Shown: in pieces, positions 24,886-33,994 of the stretch
Layout of the letters: every line of letters begins with the position of its first letter
Numbering within the stretch: position 1 is the first letter of the stretch
Origin: Pseudomonadales bacterium
GTDB lineage: Bacteria > Pseudomonadota > Gammaproteobacteria > Pseudomonadales > Azotimanducaceae
NCBI GenBank assembly: GCA_023300545.1
Contig: JALZVT010000016.1
Location: 1-48,632 of the forward strand
Direction: 5' to 3'
Length of the DNA: 48,632 nt
Notes under the pieces: model-generated
Database searches by the model: none
Seen by the model: only the letters and a program-made list of their open reading frames with translations
Told to the model about the DNA's origin: nothing
Translations under genes and position numbers: made by a program

Positions 24886-26409
24886 TCAGGCGGCCTGATC
24901 GTCTCTGGAAGCAGGAGCAATTCGCTGTGCTACAGCGGTTATATCCAGAATGGAAAGGTCTCTTGCGTCTGTCATCTCTTCTGCGCGGCGGAAAATAACC
25001 TCTTTAACGTCGGCGGCGATTAACGACTGTTGGTCCATTAGCGCCTTAGGTAACTCTTGGCGCTCGTCTGGATAAACGTGCGAAATGGCCTCAATTGCCT
25101 GTATGGCTAGGCCAAATCGATTTCCTAGATACTCGAAAATGATGACATGTTGGTTAATAACTTCCGGGTCTTCTAGGTCGTATAACTTGCGTGCGTTGAC
25201 GATGCTGATTAGCTCACCCCGCAGGTTTAATACGCCATCAAATGGATGACCGAGCATTGGAGGGCGCAGCAGCTCACCAGGGTAGTTTACTACTTCTATG
25301 ATATCCAGAATGCTGATGGCATAGAGTTTGTCGATGTGAAACGTGAGGAACGTTTCTGCGTTGCCGCGATAGGCCTCCTTTCTTGCGGTTGGGTCGTCGC
25401 TAGATTTTCCAAAAAGACCGCTGTGACCCCTTGTGGCCTCAGATATCTCCTCATCTGATAGAAGACGATCAATGTCCACCAGAAAGACTTCTTCTTGTTC
25501 TTGGGTGTGAATACAGCCGAGGAATAATTCCGGTATCCGGATACTGATCACGGGGAAGGCGAGCACTTCATCCTTGTAGTAAGGGATAATGTTACATATT
25601 TCATCAACAGCCAGGCCAAACAACTGCCCTTTTGTGCGAGCAATGAGGAATCTTGACCCCCGCAGCTTGTTTATATCGACTTTCTCGCCAAAACCCAGGG
25701 TTGACGCAAGATTGATAAGAGGAACCGTCTGGCCTCGCAAATTGTAGGTGCCAATACAAATACCACTAGCAAGCGAACGGTTTTCTATCTCCTCAACTAA
25801 TACGATTTCTTGTATGGCAACGATGTCCAGAGCCAGTTCGGTGACATTCACCCGAAAGGAGATTGCCTGACGCCGATTACCTCTTGATCGAATTTGAGCT
25901 TGAGTGTGGCGGTTTTGGTCTTGCTCACGAGTTAACGGCACACCATCCAATTCAACAATGGCGAGAACATCTAATAACTGAATGATCCGCGTGCTACCAT
26001 CAAAATGAAAAGCGCCTGCTGTGATGGATTCATGGCCGCCGTCCCCGTAGGCAGAATATTCACAACCCGCCTGGTTTTGTCGAAACACCTCGCCCGTTTG
26101 ATCAAACAGAAGTCCGACGTGGTGGCTGCCATACTCTAAAATCGCAACCTTCTTCCCTGAGGGATCTGTGTCTTGGGTATCTGGCATAGCGAACATTATC
26201 CGCAAATCGATCACCGGTACCGTCATACCTCGGAGAGTAAGTATTCCTCGCAGGTAAGCCGGTGCTAGGGGTTGCTTTGTGATGCGTTCCGGCGCGTTGA
26301 TAACGTCCTCAATCGCGCTAGCAGGAATAGCGAATTCGTCCTGTCCAAGCAAGAATGAGCCGAAAACACTATTCTCTAACTGTGGCTGATCACCTTTTTC
26401 ATTTGACAT
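24886..26409 (-). CDS. Triple-CheW-domain scaffold protein
   Basis: A protein of 507 residues made of three consecutive CheW-like domains (about 10-165, 190-335 and 350-495). Each keeps the hydrophobic core and the receptor-facing arginine: GILTLRGMTVPVIDLR, GTYNLRGQTVPLINL and GVLNLRGELISIVNAR. CheW normally bridges receptors and CheA; a fused triple could knit several receptor trimers together or stand in for paralogous CheWs. It is the last gene of a minus-strand operon behind a PAS receptor, cheR and cheD. That operon has no cheA, so the protein presumably connects the soluble receptor to the CheA of the neighbouring operon. The ATG is ten bases after the cheD stop. Confidence 0.93.
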   Translation of the reverse strand: MSNEKGDQPQLENSVFGSFLLGQDEFAIPASAIEDVINAPERITKQPLAPAYLRGILTLRGMTVPVIDLRIMFAMPDTQDTDPSGKKVAILEYGSHHVGLLFDQTGEVFRQNQAGCEYSAYGDGGHESITAGAFHFDGSTRIIQLLDVLAIVELDGVPLTREQDQNRHTQAQIRSRGNRRQAISFRVNVTELALDIVAIQEIVLVEEIENRSLASGICIGTYNLRGQTVPLINLASTLGFGEKVDINKLRGSRFLIARTKGQLFGLAVDEICNIIPYYKDEVLAFPVISIRIPELFLGCIHTQEQEEVFLVDIDRLLSDEEISEATRGHSGLFGKSSDDPTARKEAYRGNAETFLTFHIDKLYAISILDIIEVVNYPGELLRPPMLGHPFDGVLNLRGELISIVNARKLYDLEDPEVINQHVIIFEYLGNRFGLAIQAIEAISHVYPDERQELPKALMDQQSLIAADVKEVIFRRAEEMTDARDLSILDITAVAQRIAPASRDDQAA

Positions 26410-26418
26410 TGGTTAGTC

Positions 26419-26898
26419 TCAAACGTTGCTCGAGCGTGGAATACGCTCTATTCGATATTCCAGTGAAGCGCCGTTCACTATGATACGGCGTCCATAGTCT
26501 CCTCCCACATCTTCTTCGATAACTGCAATACGCAAACTCTTCAGCGTCTCAAGTGCAACGGCAACATTTGAAGCCCCGACCAAGGTCTTACCTTCGCTTT
26601 GAGTCTGGACAATGTTACCGCCACCGGTAACAACAGCTTCGATTTGTCGGTGGTTTGCGCGAGTCGCGTCCATTAAACGTAGGGACGATGCAATGGCAAC
26701 ATCGACCCAGCGCCCCGTTATCTCTTCAGTGGGCTGAGGGCTACTGGGCAAAAGGCAGTGAGTGAGCGTACAGAGGCTGCGTTTTCTCCAAAACAACGCA
26801 ACGCCAACACATGATCCAAAGATCGCTTTTAGCTGGGTGTCATTGGTTGCAATTTTCACCTCACCTATGTGTACATTAACCTCTTTTAATTTACCCAC
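26419..26898 (-). CDS. cheD: Second CheD-like deamidase
   Basis: A CheD paralogue of 159 residues. Cys30 (FGSCVGVAL) and His47 (CTLTHCLLP) keep the catalytic 17-residue spacing, so it should be active. AVVTGGGNIV and the GASNVAVALETL segment match the CheD fold. It starts at a GTG that overlaps the end of the upstream cheR by eight bases, so the two are coupled. It is shorter than the CheD at 23087 and only distantly related, which suggests the two systems came together independently and not by a recent duplication. Confidence 0.92.
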   Translation of the reverse strand: MGKLKEVNVHIGEVKIATNDTQLKAIFGSCVGVALFWRKRSLCTLTHCLLPSSPQPTEEITGRWVDVAIASSLRLMDATRANHRQIEAVVTGGGNIVQTQSEGKTLVGASNVAVALETLKSLRIAVIEEDVGGDYGRRIIVNGASLEYRIERIPRSSNV

Positions 26899-27724
26899 TG
26901 GCAGCGACCGTAAGAGGTGCTGCTTGTGTGTTTGTGTAAATCAGTGGCTGTATGTCGTAAAATCCGCAATCGAGTTTATGGATGCTCTCGGATTCGCCAA
27001 TAATCAGGGTGGAATCATCATTCATTGCACTACGTATGTTTTGCAAAACCCTGTTTTGATCTTCCGCCGTAAAATAGATCAGAACATTTCGGAGCAAAAC
27101 AAGATCGTATTTTCTGTTCGTCGGCGCTTTTTCAAATAAGTTGTGACTGAAGTAATTGGTAAGCGGCTTCAGCTTATCACTTACTGTGTAATGATCTTCG
27201 TTACCAGTAATATAGCGAGAAAAGACTTCATCACGATCTTGACTAAACCGCTTTATCGCGCGTTGCTTGTATTGGCCTTCACGCGCGCGGCTAACAACCT
27301 CTTCGGAAATATCAGATGCATCTATACTAAAGCGAAATTTGGCGTTGGACCGCGAGTGTTCGCTCATCATGATAGCCAGGCTATAGGCTTCTTCTCCGCT
27401 CGCGCAGGCTGCAGACCAAATATTGCAGGTTTTTTCTGGATTCCTCGATTCCCAGTCGACTAGAAACTGCTCTTCAATATACTGCCAAATTCTTGGGGTA
27501 CGAAAAAAGGACGTCTCGTGCGTGGTCACCTTATCGATAAACAGCTGCTGTTCCTGCTTATCGTTTAATACCAGCTGATAGTAGGCTGAGTGATCGTCGA
27601 CACCGGTTTGACGCATCCGGCTACCCACACGAGAGGCCAACATTGAGCTTCGACTCGGGTCGATCGTAACGCCGGTCAAACTGTGAACAAGACTACTAAA
27701 CGCCCCGAAATGCTTGCTATCCAT
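26891..27724 (-). CDS. cheR: Second CheR-like methyltransferase
   Basis: A CheR paralogue of 277 residues. The N-terminal domain has SSMLASRVGSRMRQ and THETSFFRTPRIWQYIEEQF; the SAM site is IWSAACASGEEAYSLAIMM; LVLLRNVLIYF and LIIGESESI follow. It differs clearly from the CheR at 22233, so the two likely serve different receptors. It lies between the triple-PAS receptor gene (20-base gap upstream) and cheD, which makes that soluble receptor its expected substrate. Confidence 0.94.
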   Translation of the reverse strand: MDSKHFGAFSSLVHSLTGVTIDPSRSSMLASRVGSRMRQTGVDDHSAYYQLVLNDKQEQQLFIDKVTTHETSFFRTPRIWQYIEEQFLVDWESRNPEKTCNIWSAACASGEEAYSLAIMMSEHSRSNAKFRFSIDASDISEEVVSRAREGQYKQRAIKRFSQDRDEVFSRYITGNEDHYTVSDKLKPLTNYFSHNLFEKAPTNRKYDLVLLRNVLIYFTAEDQNRVLQNIRSAMNDDSTLIIGESESIHKLDCGFYDIQPLIYTNTQAAPLTVAASG

Positions 27725-27744
27725 TGTTAATATTTCTCTCTTGA

Positions 27745-29661
27745 CTAAGAAGCCTGTGCTTGGAATGTTTCCATAAGTTTGTTGGCTTCATCAGAAAGTT
27801 CTTTCGTAGAGCCGGCAATTGCGTGGGTGGCGTGTGCGGAGGTTTCGGCAGAGTTTGCAACCTGCTCGATCGCGCCTGCGACATCCCTTGCTGCGGCCTG
27901 CTGTTCGGCAGTAGCAACCGATATCTCAGAGATCGAATTTGCAGTGTTTACCACACCTGTAACAATGCTTTGGAAAGCGTCGCTGGCTTCCTTCGACACC
28001 TCGCTCCCGCGCTCAATACGCTTGGTAGATTCGCCAATGAGCTTAGAGATGTCCTGAGTCGCTTTCGATGAGCGCTCCGCTAGTTTTCGCACCTCATCCG
28101 CCACTACGGAGAAGCCTAAACCGTGTTCGCCCGCACGTGCGGCTTCTATTGCCGCATTAAACGCCAACAAATTGGTCTGGCTGGCTATTTCGCCGATGAC
28201 CATTAGTATGTCTTGCACTTCTTCAGATGACTTGTTGATCAGCTCCATTGCCTCAATAGACTGGTCTATAGCTGAGCCACCAATCTCAGCATGTTGTTTG
28301 GTCGTTTTGGCTTGTTCGTCGGCAATTTTGCTGTTTTGCGCGATGGAGTCTATCGACGCGCTCAATTCTTCGACGCAAGCACTCATTTCTTCAGTAGTTG
28401 CGCCCAACGCTTGCGCGCCCTCAGCAACCTTGTCTGTTTCATTGGAAATGTTATCGGACATGACAGCAAGGGAACCGCTCACCTTCTGAACCCGCGCTTG
28501 AACGCTATCGCGCTCGTTGATTTCGTTAGTGACATCAGTTGCAAACTTGACCACTCTGACGGGAGTGCCGTGCGGATCGAGGACCGGGTTGTAGTTGGCT
28601 TGAATCCATACAGTGTCACCCTCTCGAGAAACGCGCTCGAACAGGCCGTTGAACGCCTCCCCTTCTCTCAATCGTTTCCAGAAATCGTCATATTCTGCAC
28701 TCGCTGTGAATTCTTTGGTGCAGAACATGCGGTGGTGCTTGCCGACGATATCTTCCAGTGAATAACCCAGTGTGCTTAGAAAATTCTTATTGGCATTTAG
28801 AATCTGGCCCTCGAGGCTAAATTCGATCACCGCCTGAGCCTTGTCGATAGCGTTTATCTTGCTTTCGAAATCGAAGTTTTTCTGAACTGTCTTGGTAATA
28901 TCTGTTGCAAATTTGACAATTTTCAGGACGTTACCGGAAACGTCGAATACCGGATTGTAAGACGCCTGTATCCAGATCTCCTCCCCTGTTTTATTTAGCC
29001 TCTGATAGCTTCCACTATCGTGTCGGCCTTCATTCAACCGTTTCCAGAAGTCTTGATACTCAGTTGAAGAAGTGTATTCTGAGTCGCAGAACATTCGGTG
29101 ATGCTTGCCGACGATTTCGTCCAAATCGTAACCAAGTGTGTCGAGGAAGTTTTTGTTCGCGGTAAGTATTTTGCCGTCCAGGTCGAATTCGATAACGGCT
29201 TGGACTCGATCAATAGCGGCCATTCGAGCTTTTGCATCGGCATTTCGCAGCGAGCTTTCGGTAACATCAGTTGCAAATTTGACAATTTTTTGTGGCTTGC
29301 CGTCTTTGTCCAAAATTGGGTTGTAAGACGCGTTAATCCAAACTTCGCTGCCGCTCTTGGTAATCCTCTTGTATTCTCCGAAATGCGTTTCTCCACTGCG
29401 CAAGCGTTGCCAGAATTTTTCATACTCTACTGACTCAGTGAACTGCGATTCACAGAATATTCTGTGGTGTTGGCCAGTCACTTCAGAGAGTTCGTAGCCG
29501 ATAACAGACAGGAAGTTTTCGTTAGCGTGTAGTATCTTTCCATCGAGATCAAATTCGATCACCGCCTGCTGGCGATTGATCGCATCGATATATGCCTGCT
29601 GGTTAAAGCCGTTTTTTGTTGCCGCAACCTGCTCGTTGTGGTTGTCAGTAGAACTGCTCAT
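27745..29661 (-). CDS. Soluble triple-PAS chemoreceptor, BdlA-like
   Basis: A receptor of 638 residues without any transmembrane helix or signal peptide, hence cytoplasmic. Three tandem PAS-PAC modules of about 122 residues (roughly 28-140, 150-262 and 272-385) share the lines [18 protein letters not shown], a GKHHRMFC motif, [11 protein letters not shown] and [11 protein letters not shown] signalling coiled coil follows with the tip [19 protein letters not shown]. Pseudomonas BdlA, which controls biofilm dispersal, has two such PAS domains and the same domain order; redox or haem sensing is reported for that group. There is no CheR-binding pentapeptide at the C-terminus. GGAG lies six bases before the ATG. 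It heads an operon with cheR, cheD and the triple CheW. Confidence 0.94.
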   Translation of the reverse strand: MSSSTDNHNEQVAATKNGFNQQAYIDAINRQQAVIEFDLDGKILHANENFLSVIGYELSEVTGQHHRIFCESQFTESVEYEKFWQRLRSGETHFGEYKRITKSGSEVWINASYNPILDKDGKPQKIVKFATDVTESSLRNADAKARMAAIDRVQAVIEFDLDGKILTANKNFLDTLGYDLDEIVGKHHRMFCDSEYTSSTEYQDFWKRLNEGRHDSGSYQRLNKTGEEIWIQASYNPVFDVSGNVLKIVKFATDITKTVQKNFDFESKINAIDKAQAVIEFSLEGQILNANKNFLSTLGYSLEDIVGKHHRMFCTKEFTASAEYDDFWKRLREGEAFNGLFERVSREGDTVWIQANYNPVLDPHGTPVRVVKFATDVTNEINERDSVQARVQKVSGSLAVMSDNISNETDKVAEGAQALGATTEEMSACVEELSASIDSIAQNSKIADEQAKTTKQHAEIGGSAIDQSIEAMELINKSSEEVQDILMVIGEIASQTNLLAFNAAIEAARAGEHGLGFSVVADEVRKLAERSSKATQDISKLIGESTKRIERGSEVSKEASDAFQSIVTGVVNTANSISEISVATAEQQAAARDVAGAIEQVANSAETSAHATHAIAGSTKELSDEANKLMETFQAQAS

Positions 29662-30307
29662 GGTTTGCTCCGGCTCTGGTGGTGATGCTGTATTCGAGAG
29701 TGCTGCCGCGAGATCGGCCAGTCACCTGTTAATGCTTAGATTAGTTGAGTTTTCCCTACTCTTCTTTAGGTTGTTTTCGAGATGTGGACGGGTTTGCATT
29801 TTTTCGCACAGCCTGTTTTCGAGCTCACCTCCGACACGCCGGCCGTTTGACGGATCGCCAGATTTACCGTCAAAAAACCCACATTCGCGGATGTTAGTTC
29901 CGCTAGATCGCTAAACGTTTTGTGGTCATATTGATCGCAATACTTTTACTTCAATCCAGACAGCCAGGCAGAACTGCACCACTAACTGGTAGGCTGCTTA
30001 TCAGTTTTACGAGGATGTTCCTGCAAGGAGCACAACTAAGAGGGGGAGGACATAAAGCGAAGAACATACATTGGATTGTATCTCGCTATCGGCGGTGCAC
30101 AGGCTGTATGACACTTGCCGACCAGCCTGTTTGAAGACGAATGTCATGCGCTGGAGCTAGTTACGGTTGCGGCACTCCGCTCGAACTCTTTAACGTTGAC
30201 CTGACTGTAGCTTCATTCATCCAAGATTATCCCGACCTCTGACACTGCACAAATGACCCTTGGTTCTATATATTTGCACCATGGTTAGGTGCAGTAGTGG
30301 TTTGACA
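29662..30307. other. Intergenic region without a confident gene
   Basis: About 645 bases between the divergent PAS-receptor operon and the exported lectin-like gene. Apart from the weak FliA-like site I see no RNA gene, repeat or mobile element. A plus-strand frame at 29922-30134 starts with a hydrophobic run but has no ribosome site and a composition unlike the neighbouring genes. A TATATAT at 30267-30273 precedes the next gene and may be a -10 region. Confidence 0.4.
29711..29738 (-). promoter_or_regulatory. Possible FliA-like promoter for triple-PAS receptor operon
   Basis: On the minus strand TAAGCATT, 12 bases, GCCGATCT. The -10 half matches FliA at 6 of 8 positions, the -35 half only at 5 of 8, and the spacer is one base too long. 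It lies about 50 bases before the ATG. Weak compared with the three other sites. Confidence 0.35.
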
Positions 30308-31762
30308 ATGCGCGCAATTTGCGGTGGCTTTTTGGTGTCTGGTACGCTCGTGGCAGTAGCCCTGTTTATCCAGTTGCCGGCTCATGCAGGTCGTATCGAA
30401 GCGGGAATTTTCACCACTCACGATACTTTGGGGACCAATCGCACGCCCGATCGCGTCACCTTCCAACAACCGTTCGATACACCGCCTATCGTTGTTGTCA
30501 TTGGATCATCCAATGGCGGCAACTCGGCCTCCATCACGATAACAAACGTCACAACCACTGGTTTTGACGAATTAACTGTGGAAACTGACAATTGGGATGG
30601 CCGTCATTTGGTGATGGTCACTCATTACATTGCCGTTGAACCTGGTCGCCACGTGCTACCCGACAACTCGGTAATAGAAGCTGGAACATTTTCAACCAAT
30701 GCGGTGCAATTTGGCCCAGGTTTCACCGGCGGGGTCGCGAGTTGGGCCAGTGTAAATTTCAGCTCACCGCTCATTGTTCCTCCCACCATTTTGCACAGTT
30801 TGCAGACTGCCAATAGCGAAACAAACAATCCCGCACAGGGGCCTTCGCGTCCGCATATCACCTCTATCGTCCAAAACCCATCGCTCAACGGTTTTCAGGT
30901 AGCGCTTGACCGAAGTCAGGCTTTTACAGGCCCTTTCCCCAGTACCGAAACAATTGGCTGGATTGCTTTTCCTGATGGCGGATCAGGCAGCTTTCCGGCA
31001 ACAAACGGCGCCATAGTGAACTGGAATGCGGATACTTCGCCAGCCAGCATACTCGGTTGGGATAACGGATGTTTTAGCAATGCGCATGGTATCAGCGGGG
31101 CGACCACTCCTGTTGTGGTCGCGAAAAAGAATAGTCGAAACAACGCTGATGGAGGCTGGCTCCGCTATTGCACAATCGACGCTGCCAATATTTCGGTCAG
31201 AGTTGATGAAGACACCGATCAGGACGTTGAACGTGTTATCGCGACCAGTGATGCAGAACAGGCAGCGATCGTCGCCTTCTCCAACAGTTTCCACGCCAAT
31301 TTGCGCGCCAATCTAGGAGTGACAAAAATCCGTACCGATACAATCAATGCTGATGGCAGCGATTTCGGCTTACCCGGGGCAATTGTCATCTACCTTATAA
31401 CTGTCACCAATACAGGCAATTCCGCTCCCAATGAAGGCAGCGTAATTGTGACCGAGGAATTACCCAATGAACTGGATGTGGTTCTGGCGGATTTCAGCGG
31501 GAGCGGAACCGGACCGGTGTTGTTCACTGACGGAACACCAGCAACCAACCTAAGCTGCCCATTTGGCGGTTTTTCGGATATGAGTGATTGCTTCTCTTTC
31601 TCCTTCGATGGAATCGATTTCACCTATCAACCCTCCGACAGCGGTGACGGTACTGACCCCAATGTGCGCTTTGTCAGAATAATACCAACTGGCTTTATGA
31701 ACGGCGATACTGGGTCGGGTGCCCCCAGCTTCACACTGGGTCTAAAGACCAAAATACGCTAA
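30308..31762 (+). CDS. Exported protein with H-type-lectin-like and DUF11-like domains
   Basis: A secreted or surface protein of 484 residues. ATG 30308 begins a typical signal peptide (RAICGG, hydrophobic core, cleavage after PAHA); ATG 30281 in the same frame is an alternative. Two modules of about 130 residues follow, starting GRIEAGIFTTHDTL and VIEAGTFSTNAVQF. Both run through F-PPIVV-type strands and a GF strand, reminiscent of H-type lectin beta-sandwiches, though I hold this loosely. The last 170 residues (VTNTGNSAPNEGSVIVTEELP) match the pattern of DUF11/Ig-like repeats common in bacterial surface proteins. Four Cys occur in two pairs. Its convergent neighbour stops 35 bases away. The role is unknown; carbohydrate binding is a guess. 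Confidence 0.8.
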   Translation: MRAICGGFLVSGTLVAVALFIQLPAHAGRIEAGIFTTHDTLGTNRTPDRVTFQQPFDTPPIVVVIGSSNGGNSASITITNVTTTGFDELTVETDNWDGRHLVMVTHYIAVEPGRHVLPDNSVIEAGTFSTNAVQFGPGFTGGVASWASVNFSSPLIVPPTILHSLQTANSETNNPAQGPSRPHITSIVQNPSLNGFQVALDRSQAFTGPFPSTETIGWIAFPDGGSGSFPATNGAIVNWNADTSPASILGWDNGCFSNAHGISGATTPVVVAKKNSRNNADGGWLRYCTIDAANISVRVDEDTDQDVERVIATSDAEQAAIVAFSNSFHANLRANLGVTKIRTDTINADGSDFGLPGAIVIYLITVTNTGNSAPNEGSVIVTEELPNELDVVLADFSGSGTGPVLFTDGTPATNLSCPFGGFSDMSDCFSFSFDGIDFTYQPSDSGDGTDPNVRFVRIIPTGFMNGDTGSGAPSFTLGLKTKIR

Positions 31763-31797
31763 CCTGCCAATACAAGACTCACTACGCCACACACCCC

Positions 31798-33114
31798 TCA
31801 GGGCGCATATGTTAAACGCAGCCAGGCTCTGGAACGGTTATCAAACTGGCCAAACAGTTCGTCTCTGGCACCAAAAAGAATATCGGTCCCGATTGCCCCT
31901 TTGAGCTTGTCGTTAAACTGCCAGCCCATCGCTGCACCCAGATAACCATCCCCGTCTTGCACAGACCCAATCAGCTCTGCCTTAAGTTCCAAGCGATCTT
32001 GCACATAGTTTCGCTGCACCCTGAGAGTCGCGATAAGGTCGGTGCGTGGTCGAGCATAGTCTGCCTCGGCGGCCTCGAGCTGATCCAACCCCAGCTGGGC
32101 ATTCACAAACCAACGTCCACCCGGTCGAAAATCGATACCAACACCCGCCAAAAAACGACCAACCTGAGTCTGCTGACCTTGGCCCTCCAGATTAGTACTC
32201 TGATCGGGAATGTAGGCCGTCTCAAAGCGCACCACCGTCCCACCAAGCGCTCGCTGTACCGTCAGAGCAGCCATTGACCGCGTCGGGTAACGCAGCTGAA
32301 TTTCAGTTGGCGAACCTTGCGCAAAAACCGGTTGAGTATCAGGTCCATGCAATCCAATCATCTGCACATCATAGGCACCCATTCGTCTGGCGAGTTTCAT
32401 AGCCCATGTGGTTTGCGCTAGGCCATGTCCGCGCGCGTCAACTGTTGGCACACCTGCAACGGCAAGTGCCCCCAAGTCATAGCCGCCGAGAGACCGACTG
32501 GCAGTTGGGAAAAATGCACCACCCAACGACGGGGCCTGGTCCGCCGTGTTGTCAAAAAACGCGGCCACATCCAGTGAACTTTCACCTAGGTTAGTACGAA
32601 CCCGAAGACCCCATCGACCAAGCCTCTCAGGGCGCTGCTCAGCCAACACAAAGTCTCGCAGTCGAACCGGATCAGCTCGATCTGCAATTCGCAATCCATC
32701 GAGCACCCCCCAAGCAAGCACCTGCTTACCTAGAGTTGCCGAGAAAGACTTGTTTCGATAACGGAGGGTGGCTCGCTCTATTTGCGCTCTCAGGCGATTA
32801 GTTTTCACAACCGGGGATGAGAGTGGTGCAAAGGCTGAAGTACTTCCAAGACCAGCCTCATCTTTTGCCCAGTCAAAAGATGCTTCAACGTCAAGGTGCA
32901 GGCGACGCCCCCAGCGCTTCTTTAGATTCGAGCTGATCGAGAGCCGATTAATTGCGGTCTCCCCTCCTTCATACTCAACTCCAGCCCAATAGGAAGCCTG
33001 AGTACTCAGTTGAACAGGAGCAGCACTCACAAAGGACAGATCTGCCAGGAAGAAGCCGGCGAGAAGAACACTCTTAAGGCTAAGCGAGGCTTGAGGACCA
33101 GTTTTAGTCTTCAC
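31798..33114 (-). CDS. Outer-membrane beta-barrel protein of exporter operon
   Basis: A protein of 438 residues with a signal peptide (LKSVLLAGFFLADLSFVSA, then APVQLS) and long alternating amphipathic strands ending in RSRAWLRLTYAP, as in outer-membrane barrels of the DUF1302/porin kind. It starts at a GTG inside the end of the LolA-like gene (11-base overlap); the frame continues upstream but is antisense-like and lacks a signal there. It is the third gene of an RND-LolA-barrel operon, so it is the candidate outer-membrane element of that export or lipid-handling route. The substrate is unknown. Confidence 0.85.
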   Translation of the reverse strand: MKTKTGPQASLSLKSVLLAGFFLADLSFVSAAPVQLSTQASYWAGVEYEGGETAINRLSISSNLKKRWGRRLHLDVEASFDWAKDEAGLGSTSAFAPLSSPVVKTNRLRAQIERATLRYRNKSFSATLGKQVLAWGVLDGLRIADRADPVRLRDFVLAEQRPERLGRWGLRVRTNLGESSLDVAAFFDNTADQAPSLGGAFFPTASRSLGGYDLGALAVAGVPTVDARGHGLAQTTWAMKLARRMGAYDVQMIGLHGPDTQPVFAQGSPTEIQLRYPTRSMAALTVQRALGGTVVRFETAYIPDQSTNLEGQGQQTQVGRFLAGVGIDFRPGGRWFVNAQLGLDQLEAAEADYARPRTDLIATLRVQRNYVQDRLELKAELIGSVQDGDGYLGAAMGWQFNDKLKGAIGTDILFGARDELFGQFDNRSRAWLRLTYAP

Positions 33115-33994
33115 CCGACACCAACTTCGGCAGCTCTGGCACCCCAAACTCCATAGAGTCGATTGCGAATACGACCGGCGGCAGGTCGGGTCGATATTCC
33201 ATATCGGTGAACCTAACTGCAGTGGAGTGATTGGTCTGCCGATTTTGCAGAGTAAACGACATTGCGGTCCAGGCATCGCCAATGAGCTCCTGGCGTTCAA
33301 CCTTAACCTCTTTAAGCTCCCGACCTTGCAGATCAAAATAGCGCACAACACTAGGAAACCATGTCGCAGGATCAATACTTGCAATGAAACGACTATAGCC
33401 CAGCTCAGACGCCACTTTCGGCGATACAGCTTCACCGGTCAGACAGGGCTGGTCAAAAACGAGACGCTGGTTATCGTCACAGACATCAAATATCCAATCA
33501 TCTGCCGGAAATTTAAAGTTATCTTTTATATCACCATAGGTTAGGTCGGTACCCATAAAGTGGTCACCACGCTCAGAAACCGGCAGTCGACGAACTCGCT
33601 GGGTCGCGGGTAAAAACAACCAGTTCTCATCCTGCTCAGCTTCCGACCGATCAAGGCTCAAAAAGGCGGTGTCCTGAATTGCGCTCGGTGCGGTAAAGTA
33701 AATCGCCACACTCGTTTCACTATTTAGATCAGCATGAAATATTTGCGCCGTTCGTTTTCGCTGATGTCCACGTTTGTTAGTTAAAACAAAGTGCATGGTC
33801 CCGGTTCGCCCCTCGTTGGCAGCCCTACCATTTACACGTTGCGCTAATTCCTCAGCTCCCATTGGCACCGCAGTAAGGGATTCCGCATAAGTAAGCTGCG
33901 AATCGCTAAGCTGCGCATACACAACCAGTAAAACCAATACGATCAATTTCAGTCTTCGACAAACTGATCTGCTCAAATAAAGTGTCGACGTCAT
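33104..33994 (-). CDS. LolA-like outer membrane lipoprotein-sorting protein
   Basis: A periplasmic protein of 296 residues with an N-terminal hydrophobic signal (LIVLVLLVVYAQL). The family has a LolA/LolB-like half-barrel that binds lipid or lipoprotein acyl chains and is usually encoded next to RND/MMPL exporters. Family marks are RTAQIFHADLNSETSVAIYF, NWLFLPATQRVRRLP, the strongly conserved RGDHFMGTDLTYGDI and the C-terminal MEYRPDLPP. It would carry the exporter's substrate across the periplasm. The start ATG overlaps the stop of the RND gene, and its end overlaps the barrel gene. Confidence 0.9.
   Translation of the reverse strand: MTSTLYLSRSVCRRLKLIVLVLLVVYAQLSDSQLTYAESLTAVPMGAEELAQRVNGRAANEGRTGTMHFVLTNKRGHQRKRTAQIFHADLNSETSVAIYFTAPSAIQDTAFLSLDRSEAEQDENWLFLPATQRVRRLPVSERGDHFMGTDLTYGDIKDNFKFPADDWIFDVCDDNQRLVFDQPCLTGEAVSPKVASELGYSRFIASIDPATWFPSVVRYFDLQGRELKEVKVERQELIGDAWTAMSFTLQNRQTNHSTAVRFTDMEYRPDLPPVVFAIDSMEFGVPELPKLVSGED

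Noticed and set aside
29922-30134. Possible 70-residue protein in the intergenic region
   Set aside because: No ribosome site, no recognisable domain and atypical composition.
33115-33435. N-terminal extension of the outer-membrane barrel frame
   Set aside because: It is antiparallel in character to nothing known, overlaps the LolA-like gene in the same direction, and would place the signal peptide internally.
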